From Phycisphaerae bacterium (lineage in GTDB: Bacteria > Planctomycetota > Phycisphaerae > UBA1845), in NCBI GenBank assembly GCA_029260115.1, contig JAJDDW010000046.1, forward strand, positions 1-44,807: DNA of 44,807 bases, in the 5' to 3' direction. A model generated the notes under the pieces. The model was not told the origin of the DNA. It was given only the letters and a program-made list of their open reading frames with translations, and did not search any database. Of the stretch, positions 1 to 7,384 are shown piece by piece; position 1 is the first letter of the stretch; every line of letters starts with the position of its first letter. A program made the translations under genes and the position numbers.

Positions 1-2
1 TG

Positions 3-950
3 CTGGAGACGGCCTTGGTGCGACGCATCTCGCTACTCGAATCCGCCGTGACGAATGCGTATCGACTCATTGGCCAGCATGGTGAGGGTGTGAAGGGGAT
101 TGAGGCGCAGCGGTTTGGTTCGCTCGTGGTCATCAATGCGGTAAATCCATCGCCGCAAATGGACGAATCCTGGCATACGATTTCGCGCTGGTATAAAAAT
201 AGGCTGGGTGTCGAAACGGTATATCTTAAAAAGTCTGGTAAGCGAATTGAAGAAGGTGAGAAGACTGCTAAGCCATATGAGCAAACACAGATTTTGGCTG
301 GCAAAGCGCTACAAGAACCGATTGCGATTCGAGAATACGATTTGCAATATCTGATTAAGCCGGATGCCGGGCAGTCGGTGGGGCTGTTTCTGGATCATCG
401 CGAGAATCGACATCGCATCCGTCAGTTGGCTCAGGGGAAAAAAGTGTTGAATCTTTTCTCCTACACCTGCGGCTTTTCAGTGGCCGCGGCTAGGGGGGGG
501 GCTTCGACGACAGTAAGTGTTGATTTATCTACAAGCTCATTGGATTGGGGAAAAGAGAATTTCGAGTTGAATTCTCTACCGACGCAAGGACACGAGTTTG
601 TCACGTCGGATTCGTTCGAGTATCTGAAGTGGGCCAAGCGGCAGGAATTGACGTTTGACCTCATCATTCTAGACCCGCCAACTTTTTCTCATGGCCGAAA
701 GTCTAAGCAGGATTTCTCCGTGACGCGCGATTTACACGATCTTGTTCGTCATGCGAGCGAAGTGCTTAATCCCAAGGGCGTGATTTTCGTGTCGACGAAC
801 TATCGAAAATTTACGCCACGAGAGATTAAAAATCACGTCAAACGTGGCTGCGGTGCACGCAGTATGAGCGTAATTGCTCAGCCTGAACTCCCGGTAGATT
901 TCGCGAAAGATGTCGACCATTGCAAGTCGATCATCGTAAAGCTTGACTGA
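3..950 (+). CDS. RlmK-like class I SAM-dependent rRNA methyltransferase (5' end outside window)
   Basis: The frame is open to the left edge, so the true start is probably upstream; a TTG at 15 is the first possible start inside the window. The 316 visible codons contain the Methyltrans_SAM core: G-L-F-L-D-H-R before the Rossmann part, motif I V-L-N-L-F-S-Y-T-C-G-F, and motif IV D-P-P-T-F-S followed by V-x-R-D and V-S-T-N-Y-R-K-F. The D-P-P-T-F-S motif, the lack of the RlmI-type F-S-C-S cysteine, and the D-F-A-x-D-x-x-x-C-K end fit the RlmK domain of RlmKL (23S rRNA guanine-N7 methylation) better than the m5C enzyme RlmI. No RlmL/THUMP part can be seen because of the edge. Family assignment is firm; the modified base is inferred. 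Confidence 0.8.
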   Translation: METALVRRISLLESAVTNAYRLIGQHGEGVKGIEAQRFGSLVVINAVNPSPQMDESWHTISRWYKNRLGVETVYLKKSGKRIEEGEKTAKPYEQTQILAGKALQEPIAIREYDLQYLIKPDAGQSVGLFLDHRENRHRIRQLAQGKKVLNLFSYTCGFSVAAARGGASTTVSVDLSTSSLDWGKENFELNSLPTQGHEFVTSDSFEYLKWAKRQELTFDLIILDPPTFSHGRKSKQDFSVTRDLHDLVRHASEVLNPKGVIFVSTNYRKFTPREIKNHVKRGCGARSMSVIAQPELPVDFAKDVDHCKSIIVKLD

Positions 951-998
951 TAGGCGCTGAGTTGTTTGTGCCGCTAATGTGTGCACTCGCTTATACGG

Positions 999-1139
999 TT
1001 ATTTTGGTGAACGATTGTTAGGCGTCTGCTTTGATTGTGACAGAATGGTCGCTAGTAAAAACCCCCAATAAGCGACAACGACGGTTGCGACGATAATCCA
1101 TACCACAGGCTGTACCCCCAATAAAAACTGACTCCCCAT
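999..1139 (-). CDS. Candidate small single-pass membrane protein, 46 aa
   Basis: An ATG at 1139 opens 46 codons ending with TAA. Residues about 9-33 form one strong hydrophobic segment rich in V, I, L, A and W (V-V-W-I-I-V-A-T-V-V-V-A-Y-W-G-F), followed by a polar basic tail ending N-N-R-S-P-K. This is the classic shape of a small bitopic protein. No clear Shine-Dalgarno sequence was seen and no family is recognised. It lies alone between the convergent-side end of the methyltransferase and folK. It could be chance, since hydrophobic frames occur randomly. Confidence 0.35.
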   Translation of the reverse strand: MGSQFLLGVQPVVWIIVATVVVAYWGFLLATILSQSKQTPNNRSPK

Positions 1140-1241
1140 TGTGCATTACTGGTATATCATATGGCTGGTCGCGGGTCGATTTCCTCAATAACTTGTAAAA
1201 ATATGCATTTATTGCGTTTTGGATTGAGAAAAGACATACGT

Positions 1242-1313
1242 CATTCCTACGCAGGCGGGATTCTAGAGCGAGGTGTATACTAGAGAAGCTGGATTTCCGC
1301 CTGCGCAGGAATG
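1242..1313. repeat. Imperfect palindromic hairpin (CATTCCTGCGCAGGCGG type)
   Basis: Left arm 1242-1266 and right arm 1289-1313 are reverse complements with about four mismatches, around a 22 nt spacer. Arms begin CATTCCT(A/G)CGCAGGCGG. Similar CATTCC..GCAGGCGG(G)AAT palindromes are widespread dispersed elements in bacterial genomes. This is the only copy seen here, ending 30 bp before folK, so it may sit in the folK leader. Confidence 0.7.
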
Positions 1314-1342
1314 GCGAACAGTGAGCGGATAAAGACACAGGA

Positions 1343-1894
1343 TTGTCTGTTGTGGATAGAGTTAACGATGTTGGCAGTGTTTTCTTAAGCCTCGGTTCCA
1401 ATTTGGGGGACCGACTGGCGATGCTTCGCACTGCGATAGCTGAGATTGATGCGCATCCCAAAATAAGTGTGAACCGAATCCGCGGGGTGGCTGGGGTATA
1501 TGAAACCTCTCCGGTGGGCTGTGACATCGGTCATCCATCGTTTCTGAATACGGCGGTGGGAGTGGCGACGGAATTGTCAGCAACGGTACTGATGAGTGAG
1601 TTGTTAGCGGTTGAGTCGAAGCTGGGGCGCACGCGCTCGTCACCCAACGTGCCGCGCGTGATTGATATAGATTTACTACTTTTTGGCCATCAGACTTGCG
1701 AAGATGATATGCTCCAACTGCCACATCCGCGCATGCACGAGCGTCGTTTTGTGTTAGAGCCATTATGTGAAATTGCGGGGGATGTGGTTCATCCAGCGTT
1801 GGGGCAGACGATTGTTTTTCTAGCTGACCATGCGCGTGAAAAGTATTCAGAAGATTTGCTTACGCGCGTTGGTGGACCGGAGATACTTTTGTGA
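1343..1894 (+). CDS. folK: 2-amino-4-hydroxy-6-hydroxymethyldihydropteridine pyrophosphokinase (HPPK)
   Basis: Transfers pyrophosphate from ATP to 6-hydroxymethyl-7,8-dihydropterin, the step before dihydropteroate synthase in folate synthesis. The 183 residues show the family motifs in order: L-S-L-G-S-N-L-G-D-R near residue 16, Y-E-T-S-P-V-G near 53, F-L-N-T-A-V, R-V-I-D-I-D-L-L-L-F (the R..DxD metal-binding signature) and L-P-H-P-R-M-H-E-R-R-F-V-L-E-P-L. The length is normal for a stand-alone HPPK. The start used is TTG at 1343; a GTG at 1352 is an alternative, and neither has a strong Shine-Dalgarno sequence. No other folate genes are adjacent. Confidence 0.93.
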   Translation: MSVVDRVNDVGSVFLSLGSNLGDRLAMLRTAIAEIDAHPKISVNRIRGVAGVYETSPVGCDIGHPSFLNTAVGVATELSATVLMSELLAVESKLGRTRSSPNVPRVIDIDLLLFGHQTCEDDMLQLPHPRMHERRFVLEPLCEIAGDVVHPALGQTIVFLADHAREKYSEDLLTRVGGPEILL

Positions 1895-1945
1895 CAGCTA
1901 GAGCGATAATATTCCTACCGCTCATACATCGATCTATTCCATTAC

Positions 1946-2692
1946 CTATTCTGATTTTGGTGGGGGAGCAAACGTCAGGTCTTGGGTTACGGTTTTATTG
2001 CCCGACACGCTAACCTTAGCGGAAACTGTGCCAAAAGTCTCATGCCACGCCTCAATAGTAAAATTGCCGTCCGGCATTCCTGACAATGTGAATGTGCCCT
2101 CCTTGCCAGTCACGTCAAAAAAAGGATGATTAAATACTGCGAGGTAGCAGCTCATCCACGGATGTACGTCGCATGTAATCTTGAATGGTGCTTCTGCTTT
2201 GAGTTTTAAGGTTTTCCCAATGAGATTCATGCGTGGTTGAGTGAAGTTGTATGGCTCGTTTACTTCTGACCAGAAAACGGGATTATGATTCGTGTTGTCG
2301 TTGTTAATGACTATCAGCGATTGTCCAAGTTGTCCAGCTAAAACATGAGGCTCAAATTGGCAGCCGAATTGAGTGAGGGTGAGGTTGCCTGGTTTGCGTG
2401 GGAATTTCTTATCGCCAAGCCCGCTCTTAATTGAGATGATGACATTTTTCAAAGTTAAGGAGTTACCATTCTTATTGATGATGACATTTTCAAAGTTGAT
2501 TTTTTCTTTGACCATCGAGCAATTCGAGTCTCTGGATGTTAAGATTATAGTGTTGACATAGTTGTTAGGGTTGCCTTTAAAGATCATTTTCCCGACGATT
2601 GAATTTTGGCCATCGGCATAAGTCGATGATGGAGTGATAAGAACAATGTTGAATACCATGACTATCATTAGAGCTTTCATGCCTTGCTTCAT
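1946..2692 (-). CDS. Secreted cupredoxin-like protein with C-terminal carboxypeptidase-regulatory-like domain
   Basis: Start placed at ATG 2692 because GGAG lies 11-12 nt upstream and a signal peptide follows directly (M-K-Q-G-M-K-A-L-M-I-V-M-V-F-N); a start at 2740 would add 16 polar residues before it. The mature part has a late C-D-V-H-P-W-M motif, with the Cys, His and Met ligands of type 1 copper sites, and an upstream N-T-N-H-N-P His that could be the fourth ligand. The last 60 residues (G-x-F-T-L-S-G-M-P-D-G-N-F-T-I-E-A-W-H) look like a carboxypeptidase-regulatory-like beta-sandwich. Proteins of this layout are common and poorly characterised in Planctomycetes. Copper binding and electron transfer in the periplasm are inferred. 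Confidence 0.7.
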   Translation of the reverse strand: MKQGMKALMIVMVFNIVLITPSSTYADGQNSIVGKMIFKGNPNNYVNTIILTSRDSNCSMVKEKINFENVIINKNGNSLTLKNVIISIKSGLGDKKFPRKPGNLTLTQFGCQFEPHVLAGQLGQSLIVINNDNTNHNPVFWSEVNEPYNFTQPRMNLIGKTLKLKAEAPFKITCDVHPWMSCYLAVFNHPFFDVTGKEGTFTLSGMPDGNFTIEAWHETFGTVSAKVSVSGNKTVTQDLTFAPPPKSE

Positions 2693-2821
2693 CGGGTTTC
2701 TTCTCCAGTCCCTATTTTCGAGTTTTGTATTTGCCGACACTCCATCTACCGCGTATTAGCATAGCTGTCAAAGCTGTAGCTGTATTATAATACTCAATAA
2801 TCAAAGCACTATGAAATACTT

Positions 2822-3577
2822 CTAATCTAGCTGTAACGCCGCTTCGATCCAGTCTAGCAGACGGTCTTGGTCGATGGTCATGATGTGGCCTTGGCCTGCT
2901 TCGATACTTAGTTCTGTGAGCGCACCGGCTTCGTCTAGTGATGCCTTGAGCGTGTCAGCGAATGCTCGCCACGTCGTATCATTTTCACCCACCAATAGCC
3001 AGACGGGTTTGGTGGCTAGTGTCGATAGTTGGTCGGTGTCTCCGGAAAATTCACCTGGCATCGCGATGATGGCTCTGAAGCGGGTTGGCTCTGCTAGCGC
3101 GGCGAGGATGACGCCGCGTCCGCCGTTAGATGCCCCGGCCAAGATGACGCGGCCCGCATCGTATGATATATTTTCGTCCATCCACGCAAAAATAGCGGGC
3201 AACATGTCGGGGGGGTCGTCCGCGAGGTCAGGCCCGAATACCTGCGGCGCTATCACGATGTAGCCGCGGATTTTCGGCGCGGTGTCCCAGTATAATTCCA
3301 GATTTCTATCGACCATCGCAGCGCTGCCATCGCCAGGAGGCAAGGTGAAGACTACCGGCCAAGTGGTGTTAGGGCTGTAGTTGTCTGGCAGAATCGTTTT
3401 AACACTAACGGTTTTATCCTGCCCGAAAGAAATGGACACCGAATCACTAACCACCCCAGTGGAAGTTTGCAAAGCGCATCCTCCCCAAGCAAGGCATGCG
3501 GTTAGCGTTAGGCATCGCAATGACGCAGCACGTAGTTTCTCTTGATATCGTGTTATTAATTTCTTACATGTCGCCAT
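2822..3577 (-). CDS. Secreted or lipoprotein alpha/beta hydrolase (predicted esterase)
   Basis: ATG 3577 is chosen because GGAGG sits 7 nt upstream; the longer frame to 3613 lacks this. The 251-residue product has an N-terminal basic segment and a hydrophobic stretch with two possible lipobox cysteines (L-T-A-C at 28 and W-G-G-C at 34). The hydrolase fold follows: an oxyanion-type strand V-V-F-T-L-P-P-G-D-G, nucleophile elbow G-A-S-N-G-G, an acid in V-G-E-N-D-T, and the His in G-Q-G-H-I-M-T. It resembles predicted phospholipase/carboxylesterase or PHB-depolymerase-like esterases. The substrate is unknown. It is probably tethered to a membrane. Confidence 0.75.
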   Translation of the reverse strand: MATCKKLITRYQEKLRAASLRCLTLTACLAWGGCALQTSTGVVSDSVSISFGQDKTVSVKTILPDNYSPNTTWPVVFTLPPGDGSAAMVDRNLELYWDTAPKIRGYIVIAPQVFGPDLADDPPDMLPAIFAWMDENISYDAGRVILAGASNGGRGVILAALAEPTRFRAIIAMPGEFSGDTDQLSTLATKPVWLLVGENDTTWRAFADTLKASLDEAGALTELSIEAGQGHIMTIDQDRLLDWIEAALQLD

Positions 3578-3707
3578 CGTTAACCCTCCGTAATTTTCGG
3601 TCGGTTTATTCAATTGTTATATTCAGGTCACTTTTCAGGGAGGATATGCCCTTTATGTAGTTTTGGCCAGTGAGATTTTCTTGAGTGCTTAGGTCACTAA
3701 ATGCAGC

Positions 3708-3865
3708 GAGCCGCATGCTTCAGCTTGCGCGGAGGTTGGATGTATTGAATCATTCAAATAGTTGATATACGATATATGGGGCGTTGCGCAACCTGGTGTA
3801 GCATTAATTATAATTTTGTATTCGGATTAGCGACTTAGCTCCGTACAAGCTGAAGCATGCGGCTC
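3708..3865. repeat. REPIN-like inverted pair of the dispersed palindromic repeat
   Basis: Copy 3708-3734 and copy 3839-3865 are reverse complements with two mismatches over 27 nt, around 104 bp of AT-rich spacer. Each copy is itself palindromic (core GCAAGCTGAAGCATGC). The whole 158 bp could fold as one long hairpin. The right copy overlaps the stop codon of the glycosyltransferase gene. The family recurs at 5538, 12279, 14726/14851, 26230 and 32292. Confidence 0.8.
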
Positions 3866-4811
3866 AAAGCGTTACTAAGAGTTTTTCCCACGCGCGTTGT
3901 TCATTGGCTGGGTCGAATAGCGGGGCGAGTTCTAGGACGCGCGTGGTGAGCGTTTTCAGAAAATCGCTATCAGCCTCGGCTCGATGAATTATGGCAGCTA
4001 GTGCATGTTCGTCGCCGACGGGGAAGTAGCCGGGATAGTCTTCGCCGAGCAGGCCGATGGACCCGGATATGTGCGACGAGATAACAGGGACGCAACAGAC
4101 GATAGCTTCCGAGACGACGTTCGCGCCGCCTTCCATAATTGAGGTGAGTACCATGAGTCGTGCGTCGGCCAATCGCTGCATGGTTTGTTCACGGGGGAGC
4201 GGTCCGAGCCATTGGTAGCGGTCATTTGTTTCCGACTCTAGTTTAGCGCGGCTAGCCATATCGCCGGAAAGGGCCGCGCCGATGTGCACCACTTGTATGC
4301 GAGACTTTTCCGGGAGATGCTTGACCGCGTCAGCGATACGAAAAGGATCTTTCACTTCGCGCAGATTTCCGATGACACATATTTCGAATAGATCGCTGCG
4401 TCTGTTCGACTGGTGGCTGGGATGTGAGACAGATTGATAAATCACGCGCACGCGCTCGTGCAAATGCTGAGGAAGTTCGTCGATGGCTGAGGGTTGTAGG
4501 GCGACGATGCGGGTGGCTAATTCTAAAGATGATAGCACTTGTGGGTCAGCTTGAAGATCGCCGTAGATGTCGGTGCCGGTCATCGCAACGATGATAGGAT
4601 TATTGGGATGAATTGCCGCGAAACGTTCGATTGAAGTGGCGCATTTACCTGCGTGCAGTGCGATTAGCAGGTCGCACCATTCGCCCTCGTAGACCCGTCT
4701 CGTGCGCACATCGTGGCCTAGCGCCGATAGCATATTAGCCCATCGCTGGGCGGTGACGAGATTGCCGCTACATATGTCAACGGCAGCGGGGGAGATTAAC
4801 GTGATTTTCAT
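3864..4811 (-). CDS. SenB-family (TIGR04348-like) group 4 glycosyltransferase, putative selenosugar synthase
   Basis: The 315 residues carry N-terminal features of the SenB family: S-G-N-x-x-T-A-Q-R-W near residue 16, L-L-I-A-L-H-A-G-K, I-V-A-M-T-G-T-D-I-Y-G-D-L, R-I-V-A-L-Q-P-S-A and V-I-Y-Q-S. The C-terminal half is a GT-B nucleotide-sugar domain with E-G-G-A-N-V-V-S-E-A. SenB proteins join selenophosphate to a UDP-sugar to form the selenosugar used in selenoneine synthesis. In known clusters senA and senC (selD-like) are adjacent, but here the neighbours are an esterase and a DUF1579 protein, so the selenium role is inferred from family only. The start ATG 4811 has no clear Shine-Dalgarno sequence. 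A generic group 4 glycosyltransferase is the alternative. Confidence 0.7.
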   Translation of the reverse strand: MKITLISPAAVDICSGNLVTAQRWANMLSALGHDVRTRRVYEGEWCDLLIALHAGKCATSIERFAAIHPNNPIIVAMTGTDIYGDLQADPQVLSSLELATRIVALQPSAIDELPQHLHERVRVIYQSVSHPSHQSNRRSDLFEICVIGNLREVKDPFRIADAVKHLPEKSRIQVVHIGAALSGDMASRAKLESETNDRYQWLGPLPREQTMQRLADARLMVLTSIMEGGANVVSEAIVCCVPVISSHISGSIGLLGEDYPGYFPVGDEHALAAIIHRAEADSDFLKTLTTRVLELAPLFDPANEQRAWEKLLVTL

Positions 4812-4963
4812 GGTGGGGGATTATGCGCGAAACAAACGGTGCTGGCTAAAGTTGATAAGGAGAACCATTGTATCTACCAGGTTGAAAATGTATCATATGG
4901 CCGGAAATTAGACGTTTGACTAGGGCCAGCAGAAATAAATTTTTCGAATTGGAGACGAGTCCG

Positions 4964-5479
4964 ATGACAGACCACGCAGATCATGGCACATGTGCGGCGA
5001 TGGGAGCTACGGGAGAATGGCATAAGAAGCTGGAGGCGTTTGAGGGGACGTTCAAGGCTACGGTAAAGATGTGGATGGGGCCTGGCGAACCGATGGTATC
5101 TACCGGCGTGATGACTAGCTCGATGGAACTCGATGGCCGCTTTCTCCAGCAGGTCTATAAGGGGGATGCGAGTGATGGTCCATTCCCCAATTTCGCAGGT
5201 CGAGGCTATTGGGGCTACAACACGGTACTCAATAAGTATGAAGGCTTTTGGATCGATACGGCATGTACATTTATGCAAACTGAATCTGGTGATGTGGATG
5301 AATCGGGAAAAGTCTGGACCATGATTGGTGAGATGCTTGACCCACAAAGCGGCAAGAATATTAAGAAACGATCCGTCATCACGCTAATCGATAACAACCG
5401 CAATTCAATGGAGATGTTCTTCGGTACGCCCGACGGTAACGAAGGAAAGGGTATGGAGATTCAGTATACACGGATTTAA
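4964..5479 (+). CDS. DUF1579 domain protein
   Basis: ATG 4964 is chosen because GGAG at 4951-4954 lies 9 nt before it; an in-frame TTG at 4916 has no such site. The 171-residue soluble protein begins with a His/Cys-containing head (D-H-A-D-H-G-T-C-A-A-M) and continues with DUF1579 hallmarks: H-K-K-L-E-A-F-E-G-T-F, R-F-L-Q-Q-V-Y-K-G, G-Y-W-G-Y-N and K-Y-E-G-F-W-I-D-T. The family is a lipocalin-like beta-barrel of unknown function, frequent in Planctomycetes. It is divergent from the SenB-like gene, with about 150 bp between the starts, and convergent with fabI. Confidence 0.8.
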   Translation: MTDHADHGTCAAMGATGEWHKKLEAFEGTFKATVKMWMGPGEPMVSTGVMTSSMELDGRFLQQVYKGDASDGPFPNFAGRGYWGYNTVLNKYEGFWIDTACTFMQTESGDVDESGKVWTMIGEMLDPQSGKNIKKRSVITLIDNNRNSMEMFFGTPDGNEGKGMEIQYTRI

Positions 5480-5537
5480 TGCGGGGATTAATTGGCCGTA
5501 TGATTTCTACGTTGTAGCCACAATACAAGATTGGTAA

Positions 5538-5565
5538 CTCCGCTCGGGCTAAAGCCACGCGGCTC
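5538..5565. repeat. Single copy of the dispersed palindromic repeat
   Basis: 28 nt with core CTCGGGCTAAAGCCACGCGG, lying between the convergent ends of the DUF1579 gene and fabI. Position and hairpin potential would suit a bidirectional transcript end, though no T-tract follows. Confidence 0.75.
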
Positions 5566-5573
5566 GTATATAT

Positions 5574-6353
5574 TTAAAGTCCTACCACACTATACCCCGC
5601 ATCAACAAAGATGTTTTCGCCAGTTACGCCGGAGGCTAAGTCACTAGCAAGGTATACAGCCGTCTTGCCGACTTCACCGGCTTCGACGTTTCTTCTTAGC
5701 GGCGCTTTTTTGGATACCCAATCGAAAATTTCGTCAATACCGCCCACAGCCATGGAGGATAAGGTTCGTAGTGGGCCTGCGCTGACGGAGTTTACACGGA
5801 TGCCAAATTCGCCTAACTCCGCGGCTAAGTATCTGGTGCTGGCTTCTAGTGCCGCCTTAGCGACACCCATGACGTTGTAGCCTGGGATGGCCTTTTGGCT
5901 GCCGTAATAGGTCATCGCCAAAATCGATCCGCCTCGGGTCATGAGAGGCTTAGCTCTTTTTGCGATGGCGACTAGCGAGTAGGCAGAAATATCCAGGGCC
6001 TGCGAGAAAACATCGCGCGGTGTTTCGGCGAACATGCCATGCTTGAGATAGGTTCGGTCTGCGAAGGCTAAGGAGTGGACAACGAAATCGATTGAGTCAA
6101 ACTTTTCCTTGGTAGCTGCGAAAACGTTGTCGATGTCTTCGTCGCTAGACACATCGCAGGGAAGCACCCAGGGGTCTGCTACTTCAATCGCGCTTAAGGC
6201 TTTAAGTACACGGCGTTCGTTTTTTTCGCCGGGTAGATGCGGAAATCCGCAGGTCGCGCCCTCAGCGATGAAGCTCTTAGCTATATGGCACGCGATGCTG
6301 CGGTCGTTGGCGATACCGAAAATGAGGCCCTTTTGGCCATCTAGTAGTCCCAT
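5574..6353 (-). CDS. fabI: Enoyl-[acyl-carrier-protein] reductase (NADH), FabI
   Basis: Reduces trans-2-enoyl-ACP in the last step of each fatty acid elongation cycle. The 259 residues match FabI in length and motif order: the Rossmann turn G-I-A-N-D-R-S-I near residue 13, C-D-V-S, V-H-S-L-A-F-A near 92, T-Y-Y-G-S, and the catalytic Y-N-V-M-G-V-A-K (Tyr-x6-Lys), then G-E-F-G-I-R-V-N and the late G-V-T-G-E-N-I-F-V-D-A-G-Y. AAAGG lies 8 nt before ATG 6353. About 260 bp separate it from uppS; nothing else is seen in that gap. Confidence 0.96.
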   Translation of the reverse strand: MGLLDGQKGLIFGIANDRSIACHIAKSFIAEGATCGFPHLPGEKNERRVLKALSAIEVADPWVLPCDVSSDEDIDNVFAATKEKFDSIDFVVHSLAFADRTYLKHGMFAETPRDVFSQALDISAYSLVAIAKRAKPLMTRGGSILAMTYYGSQKAIPGYNVMGVAKAALEASTRYLAAELGEFGIRVNSVSAGPLRTLSSMAVGGIDEIFDWVSKKAPLRRNVEAGEVGKTAVYLASDLASGVTGENIFVDAGYSVVGL

Positions 6354-6615
6354 GATGAAAGCCTTTCGCTATAGGATTGTAAATTACAATCGTTTATTCG
6401 TTATGACACGCTGGTGGCGTCGGTTATTCGTCTCGATGTATCAGGCCGCATCGCAGACCTTTCTACCATTGGCCCTTAAATAAGACCACGAGCATTCTAA
6501 CCTTATTGTTATTGACCTGCACGTTTCTGGCAAGGATTAGGTGTGAGTAGGTATTTACGTTGTATCATCGACACCCCATGTCCAAAATGAAGGGTACGGG
6601 CCACCCGGTCTATCG

Positions 6616-7377
6616 TTAGCTTGCGGGCGTTTGCACCGCACCATAGCGGCGATCTCGGCTGGCGAATTCTTTGATCGCGTGGTTGAGGTCTTCGGGGGAG
6701 AATTCTGGCCACAGTTTTTCGCATATGTGAAGCTCGGCGTAGCTGATTTGCCACAATAAGAAGTTGCTTACCCGAAATTCGCTCGCGGTACGGATGAGCA
6801 AATCGGGATCAGGTAGGCCAGCGGTATATAGAGAGCCGGTGATCAGCTGTTCGTCAATGTCTTTGGGTTCGAGCTTTCCGTCGCGCACGTCGTTCGCAAT
6901 ATCGCGGACGGTATCAACGATCTCATCTCTAGAGCCGTAATTAAGGGCTAGGCAAAGTTTTAGGCCGGTGTTTTCGCGACTGAGTGCTACCGTTTTATCC
7001 ATTTCGTTTAACACCGAGTCGGGGAGTCCCGCCCGCCGGCCAATGTGGATGAAACGCACGTTGTTTTCCATGATCGTATCGCGTTCAGCTATCAAATACT
7101 GGGCGTATAATCCCATTAGGAATTCGACTTCCTCGCGAGGTCGTTTCCAGTTTTCTGTGCTAAAACTATAAAGCGTTAACGTATCAAGGTGCAGGCGAGC
7201 GCAGTGGGTGACGATGGTACGGACAGTTTTCGCTCCTTGTTCGTGGCCGCGAATGCGAGGCCAATTTCGCTGTTTTGCCCACCGGCCATTGCCGTCCATA
7301 ATGACAGCGATGTGTCGCGGCAATTGCTCACGACGTAGGCCTAGCGTTGCTTGTGGGTCGATGGGTGGTTCGGTCAT
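6616..7377 (-). CDS. uppS: Isoprenyl transferase (undecaprenyl diphosphate synthase family)
   Basis: Cis-prenyltransferase that extends farnesyl diphosphate with isopentenyl diphosphate to make the lipid carrier for peptidoglycan and polysaccharide synthesis. Motifs run in family order: H-I-A-V-I-M-D-G-N-G-R-W-A (catalytic Asp), R-G-H-x-x-G, T-L-Y-S-F-S-T-E-N-W-x-R-P, and D-L-L-I-R-T followed by S-N-F-L-L-W-Q. ATG 7377 gives 253 residues and leaves 7 nt after the purA stop; a TTG at 7413 would overlap purA. The usual G-G-E after R-T is A-S-E here. Co-transcription with purA is likely. Confidence 0.95.
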   Translation of the reverse strand: MTEPPIDPQATLGLRREQLPRHIAVIMDGNGRWAKQRNWPRIRGHEQGAKTVRTIVTHCARLHLDTLTLYSFSTENWKRPREEVEFLMGLYAQYLIAERDTIMENNVRFIHIGRRAGLPDSVLNEMDKTVALSRENTGLKLCLALNYGSRDEIVDTVRDIANDVRDGKLEPKDIDEQLITGSLYTAGLPDPDLLIRTASEFRVSNFLLWQISYAELHICEKLWPEFSPEDLNHAIKEFASRDRRYGAVQTPAS

Positions 7378-7384
7378 AGCGTCG

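Noticed and set aside
1018-1527. 169-codon minus-strand frame
   Set aside because: Overlaps folK and the palindrome, composition is Ser/Arg-rich, no family motif.
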